A DNA stretch of 34,136 nucleotides from Gammaproteobacteria bacterium. Its GTDB lineage: Bacteria; Pseudomonadota; Gammaproteobacteria; JAADHQ01. Position 1 is the stretch's first letter, and each line of letters starts with the position of its first letter. The notes under the pieces are model-generated. The model did not search any database and was not told the DNA's origin. It saw only the letters and a program-made list of their open reading frames with translations. The translations under genes and the position numbers were made by a program. Shown here in pieces: positions 8,773-18,932 of this stretch. The stretch spans positions 1 to 34,136 of the forward strand of contig DRJK01000120.1 in assembly GCA_011052215.1 (NCBI GenBank). The letters are read 5' to 3'.

Positions 8773-9891
8773 TTAGAATACGTACTGAGTCTGCAGGAAT
8801 ACCTCTTTTTCATCAGCACCACTGACACCCTTGAGGTTTTTACCCACACGATAGGTGAGCTGTATCTTGATATCCTGTTTTTTAAGGAACCAGTTGGCAC
8901 CGATGGAAGTTCGGTTCCACTTGGTCGCGTAGTTGTCGGCATCCTGTGACTGGTAACCGGCAACGATTTCCAGGGTGCTGGGTACGACCATGTAGCCACC
9001 CTTGACCATGTAATTGGTGAGCTTGGTGGAGCCATTCTTGTACAGGCCGCTGGTGAGCGTAGTGTCGATCAAATCGGATGAGAAGTTGTTGTATTCTGCA
9101 TCGACCGACAGGCCAGCGTTGCGGTAGGCACCACTGATTTCAAACCCGGTCACTTTGTCAACGTCGGCGCCGCCTGGCGGTGTAATATCCTTGTCATTAT
9201 TCCAGGTGAAGGCAGCTATACCGATGGTGGCCTTTTGTTTGCGGTGGAAGTCACCCTGTGACATTTTCAGGTAACCGAAAGGGTGGAAATCGACTCGTCC
9301 ACCCACCATGATACCTTCATTATATGTGGTCTTGTTGACGACCGAGCCAAAGTCAATCTTGGACGCATCAGATTTGATGGCACCCATGGCAGCGGATGCA
9401 CGCCAGCTTATTTTCTTGTCGGCGGTCTTGCCCTTCAGGTGAACACCGGCCTGACGATCCGGTGTGCCATAGTTGTGATCACCGTTAAAGGTTCGTTCCA
9501 CAAACTGCTGGTGTTTGGATGAAGTGAGGAATTCACGTGAGAAGGGGAAGTTGTAGTTACCGACGATGATCTTCACGCCCTCAAAGCCCTTGTATTCCAT
9601 GTATGCGTCCTTGACGGAGACCTTGGCCTTGCCCATGTCCCACTGGAACTTGCCTTTCCAGTCCTTGTGAATGCTACCTTCAATGTAAGGTCGAAAGCGG
9701 CGGAAGAACAGGTTATCGGTACTGCTTCCGGTATCCGGTTTTTTCTGGTGGTATTGTAACTGGATACGGCCACCCAGTTTCAGGTATTTGTCCCCTTTCT
9801 TGTATTTGACGCCGCCGGCAGTAGCCGTTATGGCGTAGTTGCTGGCAGCCAGGGCTGTGATTATCGCAAGCGTAATGGTTTTTTTATTCAT
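8773..9891 (-). CDS. Outer-membrane porin, OprO/OprP (phosphate-selective porin) family
   Basis: The mature start is chosen at 9891 (MNKKTITLAIITALAASNYA) because a GGAGAG site lies just upstream and the signal peptide begins there; the longer ORF adds 48 residues without sense. The result is 372 residues: a signal peptide, then a beta-barrel beginning LKLGGRIQLQYHQKK and DNLFFRRFRPYIEGSIHKDWKGKFQWD, which is typical of the OprO/OprP family, and ending with the barrel signature QTQYVF. Family members pass phosphate or polyphosphate in Pseudomonas, but many relatives have other or unknown substrates. Its position in an island with glycogen genes, near ppk1/ppx, makes phosphate uptake attractive but unproven. 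Confidence 0.88.
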   Translation of the reverse strand: MNKKTITLAIITALAASNYAITATAGGVKYKKGDKYLKLGGRIQLQYHQKKPDTGSSTDNLFFRRFRPYIEGSIHKDWKGKFQWDMGKAKVSVKDAYMEYKGFEGVKIIVGNYNFPFSREFLTSSKHQQFVERTFNGDHNYGTPDRQAGVHLKGKTADKKISWRASAAMGAIKSDASKIDFGSVVNKTTYNEGIMVGGRVDFHPFGYLKMSQGDFHRKQKATIGIAAFTWNNDKDITPPGGADVDKVTGFEISGAYRNAGLSVDAEYNNFSSDLIDTTLTSGLYKNGSTKLTNYMVKGGYMVVPSTLEIVAGYQSQDADNYATKWNRTSIGANWFLKKQDIKIQLTYRVGKNLKGVSGADEKEVFLQTQYVF

Positions 9892-10070
9892 GGCAGACTC
9901 TCCAGGTATGATAAATACGGAACTTTCCCGGTCATGTTGTTTTGTTCCTGCCGGGAAAACGAGGTCACGAGTATGAAGAGGGGTGATGACAGAAAAGTGT
10001 AAGAGGGATGAAGGTTTTATGACGGCGCGCATCACACGGCCACTTATGTGTCAAACCTGCCATTCGGAGT

Positions 10071-10126
10071 GTGCAACCGCGCCCCGGTACGGTTGCACAG
10101 ATGCAGGAGGCAGCATTGCACCGGGG
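10071..10126. repeat. Overlapping alternative hairpins between malQ and the porin gene
   Basis: GTGCAACCG (10071-10079) pairs perfectly with CGGTTGCAC (10090-10098). The loop of that hairpin contains CCCCGGT (10082-10088), which can instead pair with ACCGGGG (10120-10126). The two pairings exclude each other. This lies in the 282-base gap that should hold the porin promoter, and no T-run accompanies either stem. Function unknown; it may be a leader structure for the porin mRNA. Confidence 0.45.
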
Positions 10127-10173
10127 ACGATGGGTTACCTGGTTTTAATGATCACCTGGATAGAGTATCGGGG

Positions 10174-11643
10174 TTAACGGCCATAAAGGTGTGTCAGGTA
10201 CTTAAGCCGGCTGGCCAGGTCATCGGGTACCTGCTGCCATGTAAAGCGCCATGACCAGTTGCCCTCCTGCGTTCCGGGTACATTCATACGATGACCTTTG
10301 TCCAGTGCCAGTATATCCTGCATGGGGAACACACAAAGCCGGGCAACCGATGCCATGGCGGCACGGATGATGGGCCATGGCATGGCTTCGGAGCTATTGC
10401 CAAGGTAATCTTTTACAAGATGTTGCAGTTCCGGGGTCAGGGCGTTAAACCAGGACAGGGTGGTGTCGTTATCATGAGTGCCCGTGTAAACAACGCAGTC
10501 TTCAACATGGTTGTGGGGCAGATACGGGTTGGAGGGATTGCCTGAGAAGGCGAACTGGAGTATTTTCATTCCCGGTATATTGAAGGCGGTGCGGAGTGCA
10601 TCCACTTCGTCGGTAATCGTACCCAGGTCTTCGGCAATAATGGGTAACGGGTTAAAACTGGCATACAGTTTTTCCAGCAAGGCATAACCCGGCGTCCTGA
10701 CCCATTGTCCATGAATGGCAGTTTCAGCATCGGCCGGTATTTCCCAGCAGGCCTCAAAGCCGCGAAAATGGTCTATCCTGACAACATCAAACAGATCCAG
10801 TTGTGTTTGCATACGATTGATCCACCAACTGAACCCGTCTTGCTGCATTGTGTCCCAATGATAGAGCGGGTTACCCCATCTTTGCCCCTGTTCAGAGAAA
10901 TAATCGGGCGGGACGCCGGCTACCGTGATGGCCTGACCATGTTCATCAATGGTGAATAGTTCCCTGTGCGCCCAGACCTCTGCACTGTCATGGGCAACAA
11001 AGATAGGCATGTCGCCAAACAGGAATATGCCACGCTCATTGGCATATTGTTTGAGTTCATGCCATTGCCTGAAAAATACAAATTGCTCAAACTTGATACG
11101 CTCTATGTCTTTTTTCAGTTTTTTGCGTGCCTTGCCCAATGCATCGGGTTCACGGTCACGCAGGTCTGCCGGCCAGTCCATCCATCCGGTCTGTTTGAGG
11201 TTTGTTCTGATGGCAACAAACAGTGCATAGTCGTCCAGCCATGAGGATTGTTGCCGGGTAAAGTGCCTGTATTGTTCGTAGGAATCATCCTTAAGCTTTA
11301 AAAAACGTTTACAGGCAATGTCCAGGGAGCGGGTTCGTATTTCATCATCGACGGGATGTTTGTTCATATCCCGGGGGGTCAACCAGCCGCGGTCCTTTAA
11401 CCAGTCCATGCTGATCAACAGCGGGTCGCCTGCATGCACCGACAGACACTGGTAAGGTGACCTGTCTTCGTGGGTCGGTCCCAGTGGCAGCATTTGCCAG
11501 ACATTAATGCCCGAGGACTGCAGGAATTCAATGAAACGATATGCCTGGTGCCCGATGTCGCCGTGGTCGTGTGGACCGGGGAGTGATGTCGGATGGAGTA
11601 AAATGCCGGACCTGCGTTTGTCCAGCAAATGAAAGGCGCTCAC
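10174..11643 (-). CDS. malQ: 4-alpha-glucanotransferase (amylomaltase, GH77)
   Basis: A 489-residue GH77 enzyme that disproportionates maltodextrins, feeding chains to the phosphorylase. The catalytic triad is visible: nucleophile D291 in VRIDHFRG, acid/base E338 in IIAEDLG, and D391 in TGTHDND. The family opening RRSGILLHPTSLPGPHDHGDIG and SPYQCLSVHAGDPLLI are intact. The start is GTG at 11643, overlapping the stop of the GH57 gene in a GTGA junction, which indicates coupled translation. It is the third gene of the glgC-GH57-malQ unit. Confidence 0.95.
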   Translation of the reverse strand: MSAFHLLDKRRSGILLHPTSLPGPHDHGDIGHQAYRFIEFLQSSGINVWQMLPLGPTHEDRSPYQCLSVHAGDPLLISMDWLKDRGWLTPRDMNKHPVDDEIRTRSLDIACKRFLKLKDDSYEQYRHFTRQQSSWLDDYALFVAIRTNLKQTGWMDWPADLRDREPDALGKARKKLKKDIERIKFEQFVFFRQWHELKQYANERGIFLFGDMPIFVAHDSAEVWAHRELFTIDEHGQAITVAGVPPDYFSEQGQRWGNPLYHWDTMQQDGFSWWINRMQTQLDLFDVVRIDHFRGFEACWEIPADAETAIHGQWVRTPGYALLEKLYASFNPLPIIAEDLGTITDEVDALRTAFNIPGMKILQFAFSGNPSNPYLPHNHVEDCVVYTGTHDNDTTLSWFNALTPELQHLVKDYLGNSSEAMPWPIIRAAMASVARLCVFPMQDILALDKGHRMNVPGTQEGNWSWRFTWQQVPDDLASRLKYLTHLYGR

Positions 11644-13340
11644 GTTGTCTCCTGTCCCGGTCGCATGACGCCACCCATGGCCGGTGAACCGCTGCCATGT
11701 GTGAAGGTTTGGGACAGGTACCCGGGCGGCTCCCTTTTAATAAGGGTGTAGAGGATAGACAGATTGAGCCTGAACAGGTGTTCAAAATCGCTGACGGTAT
11801 TGGCCGGGTTGTAATCACCGAACCACCAGAACCAGTCTGACCCCTCGCAAATGGCCAGTTGGTGCTCGGCACGTTCAAGCTGTTTGCCACGGATCGTCCT
11901 GTTGCGGACTGATTTATCAAAGGCGTGTTTGGCATCACCGAGCATGTCCCATGCGCGGTTTTTGTCTGCATCACCGATCCAGGTGGAAAATGTGCCATAC
12001 ACCCAGCTGCCGGCAACCACGGTTTCAAGCTGGACATGTTCCGGATTTCCGGACAGGTATTCACTGTAGGTTGTTAATGATATGTCCGGGTGAGTACCAA
12101 GCTGGCGATAAAGTGCATCAAGAAAATAAAAGCCGTTTTCCGGGTAGTATTCCCAGGCATTTTCGCCGTCGAGGATGATGGAAACAATTGTGTCATCATG
12201 TTCATTACAGGCCTCGGCAATATTTTCAAGGTGGTGCACAAGGTTGGCAACAGCGTCATCGGCATGCCATTTCGAGTAATCAAATCCAATCAGGTCAGAC
12301 AGACCTTCATCACGAAAAAAGCAGGTAAGGGAATTACTGCCAATCCGGTAAGGTTGGTGAATGCAGTTGATATCGTCCCTGTTTGATTTGTTGATACTGT
12401 TATGTAATACCGAACCACCACTTGCAGCCCATTGGAACCCGGAGTCATTCAGCAGTGTCAATGTGTCGTTACTCAGGCTTCCCTCGGACGGCCAGCAACC
12501 GGCCGGCTTTATGCCAAAATGTTTCTGGAAACATTCAATGCCTTTCTCCAGATGCCAGCGCACGCGTTTTTTACCTTGTGGATATTTTTCCAGCAGCGGC
12601 AGGGGCGCATCCGGCATGGCCTCGGTTGTACTTTTTATGTCAAGTAACAACGGCATGATCGGATGTGCATAAGGTGACATGGCGAGCTCAACACGACCCT
12701 GGACCGCCAGATTCCTGTAGCGGGGGATAACGGAGGCAATCAGTTCGTGGATAACCACAACCAGATTACGCCGGTCATGAAGTGTATAGCCGGACTCCTT
12801 ACTGGCAAGTTGTTTGATAACCTCGTTTTCCCGGCGGACGGTTTCACCCATCCAGCCAAGGTGATGCCACACCAGCAAGTCAAATATAAACTGATCTTCC
12901 ATGTACGTTAACATGTCCTGTTTTTCGAGAATGGTCACAGCGATATCCGCCAGGCGTTTATAGGGTTTGAATCGATCGATGATTCGGGTCTGGTTGGAAC
13001 GCAGGCAATCATGAATCAGCTTGTTGCACTGCTCGGCCGAGATGGGTAATACAGGCTCTGCCAGTGCAGATAATAACGGGTCGCGTATCGGTGTCCCGTC
13101 ACTGAAAAATTCAGTAATCTGTTCCTGGTAGTCCTGTAGCTGATCGAGCAGTACCGGTGCAAAGTTGACCACGGCACGTGCATTTTCATTTTCTTCCAGG
13201 TGTGCCGCCATATCAACATAATCCTTGATGGCGTGCAGATAGGTCCAGGGTAACTGGTACTCATTGGTTCTCAGGTCGCGATACTCGGGTTGATGCATGT
13301 GCCACATCAGCACGACATCAAGTTTTGCCTTATCTGACAT
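11640..13340 (-). CDS. GH57 glycoside hydrolase (alpha-amylase/glucanotransferase type)
   Basis: A 566-residue GH57 protein acting on alpha-glucans. Conserved regions are visible: [11 protein letters not shown] (residues 10-20), [10 protein letters not shown] with the predicted nucleophile E286, and [14 protein letters not shown] with the predicted acid/base D391. GH57 members include alpha-amylases, 4-alpha-glucanotransferases, amylopullulanases and branching enzymes; this layout fits the cytoplasmic amylase/transferase group rather than the GH57 branching enzymes, and a GH13 branching enzyme is present nearby. Its start overlaps the glgC end by 11 bases and its stop overlaps the malQ start by 4, so the three genes are one operon. 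Exact specificity cannot be read from sequence. Confidence 0.9.
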   Translation of the reverse strand: MSDKAKLDVVLMWHMHQPEYRDLRTNEYQLPWTYLHAIKDYVDMAAHLEENENARAVVNFAPVLLDQLQDYQEQITEFFSDGTPIRDPLLSALAEPVLPISAEQCNKLIHDCLRSNQTRIIDRFKPYKRLADIAVTILEKQDMLTYMEDQFIFDLLVWHHLGWMGETVRRENEVIKQLASKESGYTLHDRRNLVVVIHELIASVIPRYRNLAVQGRVELAMSPYAHPIMPLLLDIKSTTEAMPDAPLPLLEKYPQGKKRVRWHLEKGIECFQKHFGIKPAGCWPSEGSLSNDTLTLLNDSGFQWAASGGSVLHNSINKSNRDDINCIHQPYRIGSNSLTCFFRDEGLSDLIGFDYSKWHADDAVANLVHHLENIAEACNEHDDTIVSIILDGENAWEYYPENGFYFLDALYRQLGTHPDISLTTYSEYLSGNPEHVQLETVVAGSWVYGTFSTWIGDADKNRAWDMLGDAKHAFDKSVRNRTIRGKQLERAEHQLAICEGSDWFWWFGDYNPANTVSDFEHLFRLNLSILYTLIKREPPGYLSQTFTHGSGSPAMGGVMRPGQETT

Positions 13341-14598
13341 GGTGTAGTTCCTGCCCCAGCATTTCCGGTGTTACCAGGACAACACCTCCAGGGCTGACAT
13401 GGAAACGTTTGGTGTCGTCTTCAGTTTTCTTGCCGATAATCATGTTATCAGGTATCGAGCAGCCCTTATCAATAATTGCACGATAAATCTCACAATGTTT
13501 TCCAATTTTAACATTCGGCAGTACAACCGAGTCTTCCACGTGTGAGTATGAGTTGATCGTTACGTTCGAGAACAGCAGTGAATGGCGAACCATAGAGCCG
13601 GATATAATGCAGCCCCCGGATACCATCGAGTCCACGGCCATGCCACGTCTTTCATCATTATCGAATACAAACTTGGCGGGAGGAAGTTGTTCCTGATGGG
13701 TCCAGATTGGCCAGTTCTGGTCATACAGATTCAATTCAGGGGTGACCCCGATCAGCTCCAGGTTTGCTTTCCAGAATGCGTCCACGGTACCCACATCCCG
13801 CCAGTAGGCCTGTTCCCCGCTTTCCTCTTCACGAAAGGCGTAGGCATGAATATTGTATTGATCGATAATGGAAGGAATGATGTCTGTACCAAAATCATGA
13901 CTCGAATTGTTATTGTCCGCGTCCTTGATCAATTGTTCGAACAGGAAATCACGGTTAAAAACGTAGATTCCCATCGACACCCGGGCGGTATTCTTTCTCC
14001 CTGGAGCCGGTTCAGGGTTGTCCGGTTTTTCTATAAAGCTGCGTACCCGGTTATCCTTGTCTATGCCGAGAACCCCGAATGATCTGGCCAGTTCCATTGG
14101 CACCTCGATACTGCCGATGGTCATATCGGCCTGGCTGTCTTCATGTGCCGCCAGCATGGGGCCGTAATCCATTTTATAGATATGGTCGCCGGCCAGTAGC
14201 AGGACATAGGAGGGGTCATGGTTGCGGATAATGTCCAGGTTCTGGTAAACCGCGTCGGCTGTGCCCTTGTACCAGGATGTTTCGATGCGTTGCTGGGCAG
14301 GTAATAGCTCGATAAACTCACCGAACTGCCCACGCAGGTGCCCCCAACCCTGCTGGATATGCAAAATCAGTGAATGGGCCTTGTATTGGGTGATGACCCC
14401 GATGCGCCGGATACCCGAATTGACGCAATTAGACAGCGGGAAATCGATAATGCGGAATTTACCGCCAAAGGGCACGGCGGGCTTGGCTCGCCAGTATGTC
14501 AGGCGCCTCAACCTGGAGCCCCGGCCTCCCGCCAGAATCAGTGCCAATGTGTCCCGTGTCAGAAGACTGATGAAACGGGGCTGTGTTTTCATAATCAT
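13330..14598 (-). CDS. glgC: Glucose-1-phosphate adenylyltransferase (ADP-glucose pyrophosphorylase)
   Basis: A 422-residue enzyme making ADP-glucose, the committed donor for glycogen. It shows the nucleotidyltransferase loop [17 protein letters not shown], the [26 protein letters not shown] block, [20 protein letters not shown], and a C-terminal left-handed beta-helix ([20 protein letters not shown]). Length matches E. coli GlgC (about 430). A GGAGA site precedes the first ATG; an ATG two codons later is an alternative. It is first in the minus-strand unit and divergent from glgB across 231 bases that must carry both promoters, in which I see no convincing sigma-70 pair. Confidence 0.95.
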   Translation of the reverse strand: MIMKTQPRFISLLTRDTLALILAGGRGSRLRRLTYWRAKPAVPFGGKFRIIDFPLSNCVNSGIRRIGVITQYKAHSLILHIQQGWGHLRGQFGEFIELLPAQQRIETSWYKGTADAVYQNLDIIRNHDPSYVLLLAGDHIYKMDYGPMLAAHEDSQADMTIGSIEVPMELARSFGVLGIDKDNRVRSFIEKPDNPEPAPGRKNTARVSMGIYVFNRDFLFEQLIKDADNNNSSHDFGTDIIPSIIDQYNIHAYAFREEESGEQAYWRDVGTVDAFWKANLELIGVTPELNLYDQNWPIWTHQEQLPPAKFVFDNDERRGMAVDSMVSGGCIISGSMVRHSLLFSNVTINSYSHVEDSVVLPNVKIGKHCEIYRAIIDKGCSIPDNMIIGKKTEDDTKRFHVSPGGVVLVTPEMLGQELHHVR

Positions 14599-14829
14599 TA
14601 CCGGGATATCTCCATATAAATCATTTTTGTTACACCAGAGTTGCTATTATGTCTGAGTTATTTAAATAGTCCATAGACATTAAATTTATATAACATAGTT
14701 CATTGGCATGTATCAGTGGTGCTATAGTTGGACTCTATTCAATATTACATGTACTTTGATATTGCGCAAATGACCCCACACTCCCGGGTGAAAAAGGGAA
14801 GATGGATAAGGATGTCCGGATAGTATGAA

Positions 14830-17013
14830 ATGAATATGAAAAAAGCCAAAATTATGCTCGACGATGGTCTGCTGAGAATCATAGAGGCACGCCAGCACGA
14901 TCCTTTTTCTGTATTGGGCAGGTTTGATGCAGGCCAGCAGGACAGGGTACGTGTGTATATCCCCGGGGCTGCGAGTGTTCAGATGGGTGAAAATAACCTG
15001 CCAACCGGCAGGATAGAGGGCACAGACTTTTTCGAGTGGCTGGGTGACGGAAAGCAGTTGCAGGGTCATTACCAGGTCAATTGGCGGGATAGTAATGATA
15101 CCCGGCATACCTACATTGACCCTTATACCTTTTCCCCGCAATTATCGGATTTTGATCTGCATTTGTTTGGCGAAGGAAAACACTGGTGCATCTATAAACA
15201 TCTGGGCTCGCATGTTCGTGAAGTAGACGGGCATACAGGCGTGCTGTTTGCCACCTGGGCACCGAATGCAGAAAGGGTCAGCCTGGTTGGCGACTTTAAT
15301 CAATGGGATGGCAGGGTGCTACCCATGCGTTCGCGGGGTACCAGCGGGGTATGGGAGCTCTTTGTCCCGGGAATCAAGCCAGGTTGTGTTTACAAATACG
15401 AGATACGCAACAGGGAAAATGAAAGCATCCAGTTAAAAGCCGATCCTTATGCGCAACAGTTTGAAATACGGCCCAGGACGGCCTCACGCGTTATCCGGTG
15501 CAATGAATACATCTGGCAGGATCAGCCCTGGATGCAGCAACGAAGTGAAGTGGACTGGCTGCACTCACCCATGTCTGTTTTTGAAGTCCATCTGGGCTCC
15601 TGGCAACGTGAATCAGAATATGATTTTCTGAACTACCGTGTTTTGGCACACCGGCTGGTGGACTATCTGAAGCCGCTGGGTTTCACCCATATTGAATTAA
15701 TGCCGATCACGGAACACCCGCTGGATGATTCATGGGGTTATCAAACAACCGGTTACTATGCACCAACCAGCCGGTTTGGTGAACCCGATGACTTCCGTTA
15801 TTTTATAGATTACTGTCATCAACATGGTTTTGGCATTATCCTCGACTGGGTGCCGGCACACTTTCCCAAGGACGGTCATGGGCTGGCAAGGTTTGACGGC
15901 AGTGCCCTGTATGAGCATGAAGACCCCCGCCGTGGAGAACATCGCGACTGGGGGACGCTGATTTATAACTACGGTAGAAACGAAGTCAGGAATCTGTTGC
16001 TGGGCAGTGCCAATTTCTGGCTGGAAGAGTTTCATATCGACGGCCTGCGGGTCGATGCCGTGGCATCCATGTTGTACCTGGACTATTCACGCGAGGAAAA
16101 TGACTGGGTGCCCAATATATATGGTGGTAATGAAAATCTGGAGGCGATTGATTTTCTGAGGGAACTCAACATTGTTACCCATACCGAGCACCCGGGGACC
16201 ATGGTCATAGCGGAAGAATCCACATCGTGGCCGCAGGTGACCCGGCCAACCTGGGTCGGTGGGCTCGGGTTCTCAATGAAATGGAACATGGGCTGGATGC
16301 ATGACACCTTGCAGTACATGAGCAAGGACCCGATCTACAGGCAATATCAGCACGACCAACTGACCTTCGGTCTGTTATATGCATTTACTGAAAATTTTTT
16401 ACTGCCTTTTTCCCATGATGAGGTTGTTCATGGCAAGGGCTCCATGCTGAATAAAATGCCGGGTGATGAATGGCAACGTTTTTCCAACCTGCGCCTGCTG
16501 TACAGCTATATGTTTACCTATCCCGGTAAAAAACTCCTGTTCATGGGCACCGAGTTCGGTCAGGGCAGTGAGTGGAATCACAATCGTGGCCTCGACTGGT
16601 ACGTTCTGGACTATGCCCTGCATCAGGGGGTGCAACACCTGGTGGCTGACCTGAATAAACTCTATACCGGAATCCCTGCCCTGCATAAGTTTGATTTTGA
16701 TGCCGCAGGCTTTGAATGGATCGATTGCCATGATTCTGCGCAGTCTGTATTGAGCTATATCCGGCGGGCAGAAGACGAGTATGTTATTGTCATTCTGAAT
16801 TTTACGCCGACACCCAGGAAGCATTACAGGATCGGCGTACCTGAGCTGGCATATTATCAGGAGATATTCAATTCAGACTCTGATTACTATGGTGGTAGTA
16901 ATATGGGTAATGCAGGCGGCCTGCAAAGCGAGGCCAAACCCTGGATGGACCGTAAATATTCCGTCAATATCACCCTGCCACCCCTGTCGGCAGTGGTGCT
17001 GAAGAAGGCCTGA
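14830..17013 (+). CDS. glgB: 1,4-alpha-glucan branching enzyme (GH13)
   Basis: A 727-residue GH13 enzyme that makes alpha-1,6 branches in glycogen. It has the long N-terminus of the E. coli type: a first module ([11 protein letters not shown]), then CBM48 ([24 protein letters not shown]), then the barrel. Catalytic residues align with E. coli D405/E458/D526 at the same spacing: D409 in [16 protein letters not shown]462 in AEES, D530 in [10 protein letters not shown]. Its stop overlaps the glgA start by one base (TGATG), so glgB and glgA are cotranslated. Length and motifs are complete. Confidence 0.96.
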   Translation: MNMKKAKIMLDDGLLRIIEARQHDPFSVLGRFDAGQQDRVRVYIPGAASVQMGENNLPTGRIEGTDFFEWLGDGKQLQGHYQVNWRDSNDTRHTYIDPYTFSPQLSDFDLHLFGEGKHWCIYKHLGSHVREVDGHTGVLFATWAPNAERVSLVGDFNQWDGRVLPMRSRGTSGVWELFVPGIKPGCVYKYEIRNRENESIQLKADPYAQQFEIRPRTASRVIRCNEYIWQDQPWMQQRSEVDWLHSPMSVFEVHLGSWQRESEYDFLNYRVLAHRLVDYLKPLGFTHIELMPITEHPLDDSWGYQTTGYYAPTSRFGEPDDFRYFIDYCHQHGFGIILDWVPAHFPKDGHGLARFDGSALYEHEDPRRGEHRDWGTLIYNYGRNEVRNLLLGSANFWLEEFHIDGLRVDAVASMLYLDYSREENDWVPNIYGGNENLEAIDFLRELNIVTHTEHPGTMVIAEESTSWPQVTRPTWVGGLGFSMKWNMGWMHDTLQYMSKDPIYRQYQHDQLTFGLLYAFTENFLLPFSHDEVVHGKGSMLNKMPGDEWQRFSNLRLLYSYMFTYPGKKLLFMGTEFGQGSEWNHNRGLDWYVLDYALHQGVQHLVADLNKLYTGIPALHKFDFDAAGFEWIDCHDSAQSVLSYIRRAEDEYVIVILNFTPTPRKHYRIGVPELAYYQEIFNSDSDYYGGSNMGNAGGLQSEAKPWMDRKYSVNITLPPLSAVVLKKA

Positions 17014-18464
17014 TGTTGCAAAAAGTTTTGTTCGCCAGCAGCGAGGTTTACCCTTTGATCAAAACCGGCGGTCTGGCTGATGTTGCCGGCAGCCTGCCGG
17101 CGGCATTGTGTTCTTCAGAATATGATGTGCGACTTGTTTTGCCTGCCTATCAGTCCGTGATGGACGAAATCAGTAAAATGCGCTGCATGGCCAGGCTGAG
17201 CATGCCGCAGGGTGAGGTCAGGATCATGCTTGCTGATCTGCCAGGTAGTTCGGTAAAGATATGGCTGGTTAACTACCCGCCTTTTTTTGACCGTCCCGGC
17301 AACCCTTATCTCGGTCCGGATAGTCTGCCCTGGCACGATAATGCAGATCGCTTTGCCCTGTTTTGCAAGGTCATTGTTGAAATTGCAATGAAGCGTACAC
17401 GCCTGAAATGGAAGCCTGACATCATTCACTGCAATGACTGGCAAACCGGGCTGGTTCCGGCCCTGCTATCGCTGGAGGAAGGTGCGCCACCCTCGATTTT
17501 CACGGTACATAATATGGCCTATCAGGGCCAGTTTCCTTATTCAACATTTGTTGCCCTGGGCCTGCCAGAGTTGTTCTGGTCCTATAATGCACTGGAATTT
17601 CATGAACAACTGTCTTTTATAAAGGGTGGTCTGGTGTACGCGGATAAAATAACAACCGTCAGTCCCGGTTATGCAAGGGAAATCCAGACAGAAGAATTTG
17701 GCGGTGGCCTGGAAGGATTATTGCAACATCGTTCCGGCGATGTCCATGGCATCCTGAATGGAATCAATATTGATGAATGGAACCCCGAGACCGACCGGTA
17801 TATCAAACAGAATTACAGTATCCGCACGATTGAAAAAAAGAAAATAAACAAAAAGGCACTGCAAAAAATTGTCGGGCTTCCACAGAAACCCGCCATCCCG
17901 CTGATCGGATTTATCGGACGTCTCGTTGAGCAAAAGGGCATTGATATCATCTTGCAGGCCATGCATGAAATCATGAAGGAATCGGTGCAAATGGTTTTTC
18001 TGGGCACAGGTGACCCTGAATTTCAGCAGGCCCTGAAAAAATTTGTAACCCAGTATCCCGACAGTATTGCCGCCAATATTGGTTATGATGAACAACTGGC
18101 ACACCAGATAGAGGCCGGTGTTGATCTGTTTCTGATGCCATCACGATTCGAACCCTGTGGTTTGAACCAGCTATACAGCTTTCGTTATGGCACACTCCCG
18201 CTTGTCAGGAAGGTTGGAGGATTGGCCGATACAGTTATCAATGCCGGTTCGGCAAATATCCTGACCGGCAAGGCGAACGGTTTTGTTTTTGACGGTGACG
18301 AGGACTGGGACTTGCTGCAGGCATTGAAGCGCGCCATCAATATGTATCAAGATAAGCTAACATGGAAGAAGTTGCAATTAACAGGGATGTGGCGTGACTC
18401 ATCCTGGGACAGCAGCGCACTGGAGTACCAGGCACTTTATCAGCAGGTTCTGGCTGATTCCTGA
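17013..18464 (+). CDS. glgA: Glycogen synthase, ADP-glucose dependent (GT5)
   Basis: A 483-residue GT5 synthase that elongates alpha-1,4 chains from ADP-glucose. It shows the donor-binding KTGGLADVAGSLP near the N-terminus (K17), HCNDWQTGLVPALL, FTVHNMAYQGQFP, the C-terminal domain start IPLIGFIGRLVEQKGID, and SRFEPCGLNQLYS with catalytic E380. Length matches bacterial GlgA. AAGAAGG inside the end of glgB serves as the ribosome binding site. It is the last gene of this plus-strand pair; the next gene is on the opposite strand. Confidence 0.96.
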   Translation: MLQKVLFASSEVYPLIKTGGLADVAGSLPAALCSSEYDVRLVLPAYQSVMDEISKMRCMARLSMPQGEVRIMLADLPGSSVKIWLVNYPPFFDRPGNPYLGPDSLPWHDNADRFALFCKVIVEIAMKRTRLKWKPDIIHCNDWQTGLVPALLSLEEGAPPSIFTVHNMAYQGQFPYSTFVALGLPELFWSYNALEFHEQLSFIKGGLVYADKITTVSPGYAREIQTEEFGGGLEGLLQHRSGDVHGILNGINIDEWNPETDRYIKQNYSIRTIEKKKINKKALQKIVGLPQKPAIPLIGFIGRLVEQKGIDIILQAMHEIMKESVQMVFLGTGDPEFQQALKKFVTQYPDSIAANIGYDEQLAHQIEAGVDLFLMPSRFEPCGLNQLYSFRYGTLPLVRKVGGLADTVINAGSANILTGKANGFVFDGDEDWDLLQALKRAINMYQDKLTWKKLQLTGMWRDSSWDSSALEYQALYQQVLADS

Positions 18465-18479
18465 AAACGCGGTTCTTCC

Positions 18480-18683
18480 TTATGATGCCTTTTTCTGTGT
18501 CGAATCCAGGCAATCCTCTTTCCACAGGCAGATCTTCTGGTCACAAAAGTGATCAGCCGGTGTAGCAAAGCAGTCAAAATTGCCTTCCTTTCGCTGTATG
18601 GCACGAATAATATCTATTTTGCTGGCGCGGCTTGTTTTCAGACCGTACTCACGGGCGATGGTTCGAATTTCCTGAATGTGCAT
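18480..18683 (-). CDS. Small SAP-like domain protein with Cys-rich tail
   Basis: A 67-residue protein. I start at 18683 (MHIQEIRTIAREYGLKTSRA) because GGAGG sits 5 bases upstream; the ORF track extends 11 codons further. The first 40 residues form a helix-extended-helix typical of SAP or Rho N-terminal-like nucleic-acid-binding domains (EYGLKTSRASKIDIIRAIQR). The tail FDCFATPADHFCDQKICLWKEDCLD has four cysteines that could bind zinc. Similar small proteins are familiar as conserved hypotheticals in gammaproteobacteria. It converges on glgA with a 15-base gap. Role unknown. Confidence 0.7.
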   Translation of the reverse strand: MHIQEIRTIAREYGLKTSRASKIDIIRAIQRKEGNFDCFATPADHFCDQKICLWKEDCLDSTQKKAS

Positions 18684-18932
18684 CTGGGCCTCCATGCTGA
18701 AGTTGTAAAACTGCATCCTTAAAGTATTTCTATGTTATAGCCGAATAATAGAGATATTCCAGATTAGAGACAATTGATTGTTTGCTGCGGTCGGTATTGT
18801 TATTTAATACTAAGCAAACAAGGTTCTATTTTCTGTATCGGGCTTTATGTTCAAAATGATTGAACTACAGTTAACAATAAGGGTTGTTTTATCGGCCTTG
18901 TTATTCTTACACAACGCGACAGGAAGTGACTT

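Noticed and set aside
9892-10035. 48-residue N-terminal extension of the porin ORF
   Set aside because: It precedes a clear signal peptide with its own ribosome binding site; an extension before a signal peptide would block export.
10048-10254. Cysteine-containing 68-residue plus-strand ORF
   Set aside because: It overlaps the malQ end on the opposite strand, lacks a ribosome binding site and has the composition of a shadow frame.
14599-14829. Sigma-70 promoters in the glgC/glgB divergent region
   Set aside because: TTGGCA with TATAGT has only 14 bases between, and other pairs are weak; promoters must exist here but I cannot place them with support.
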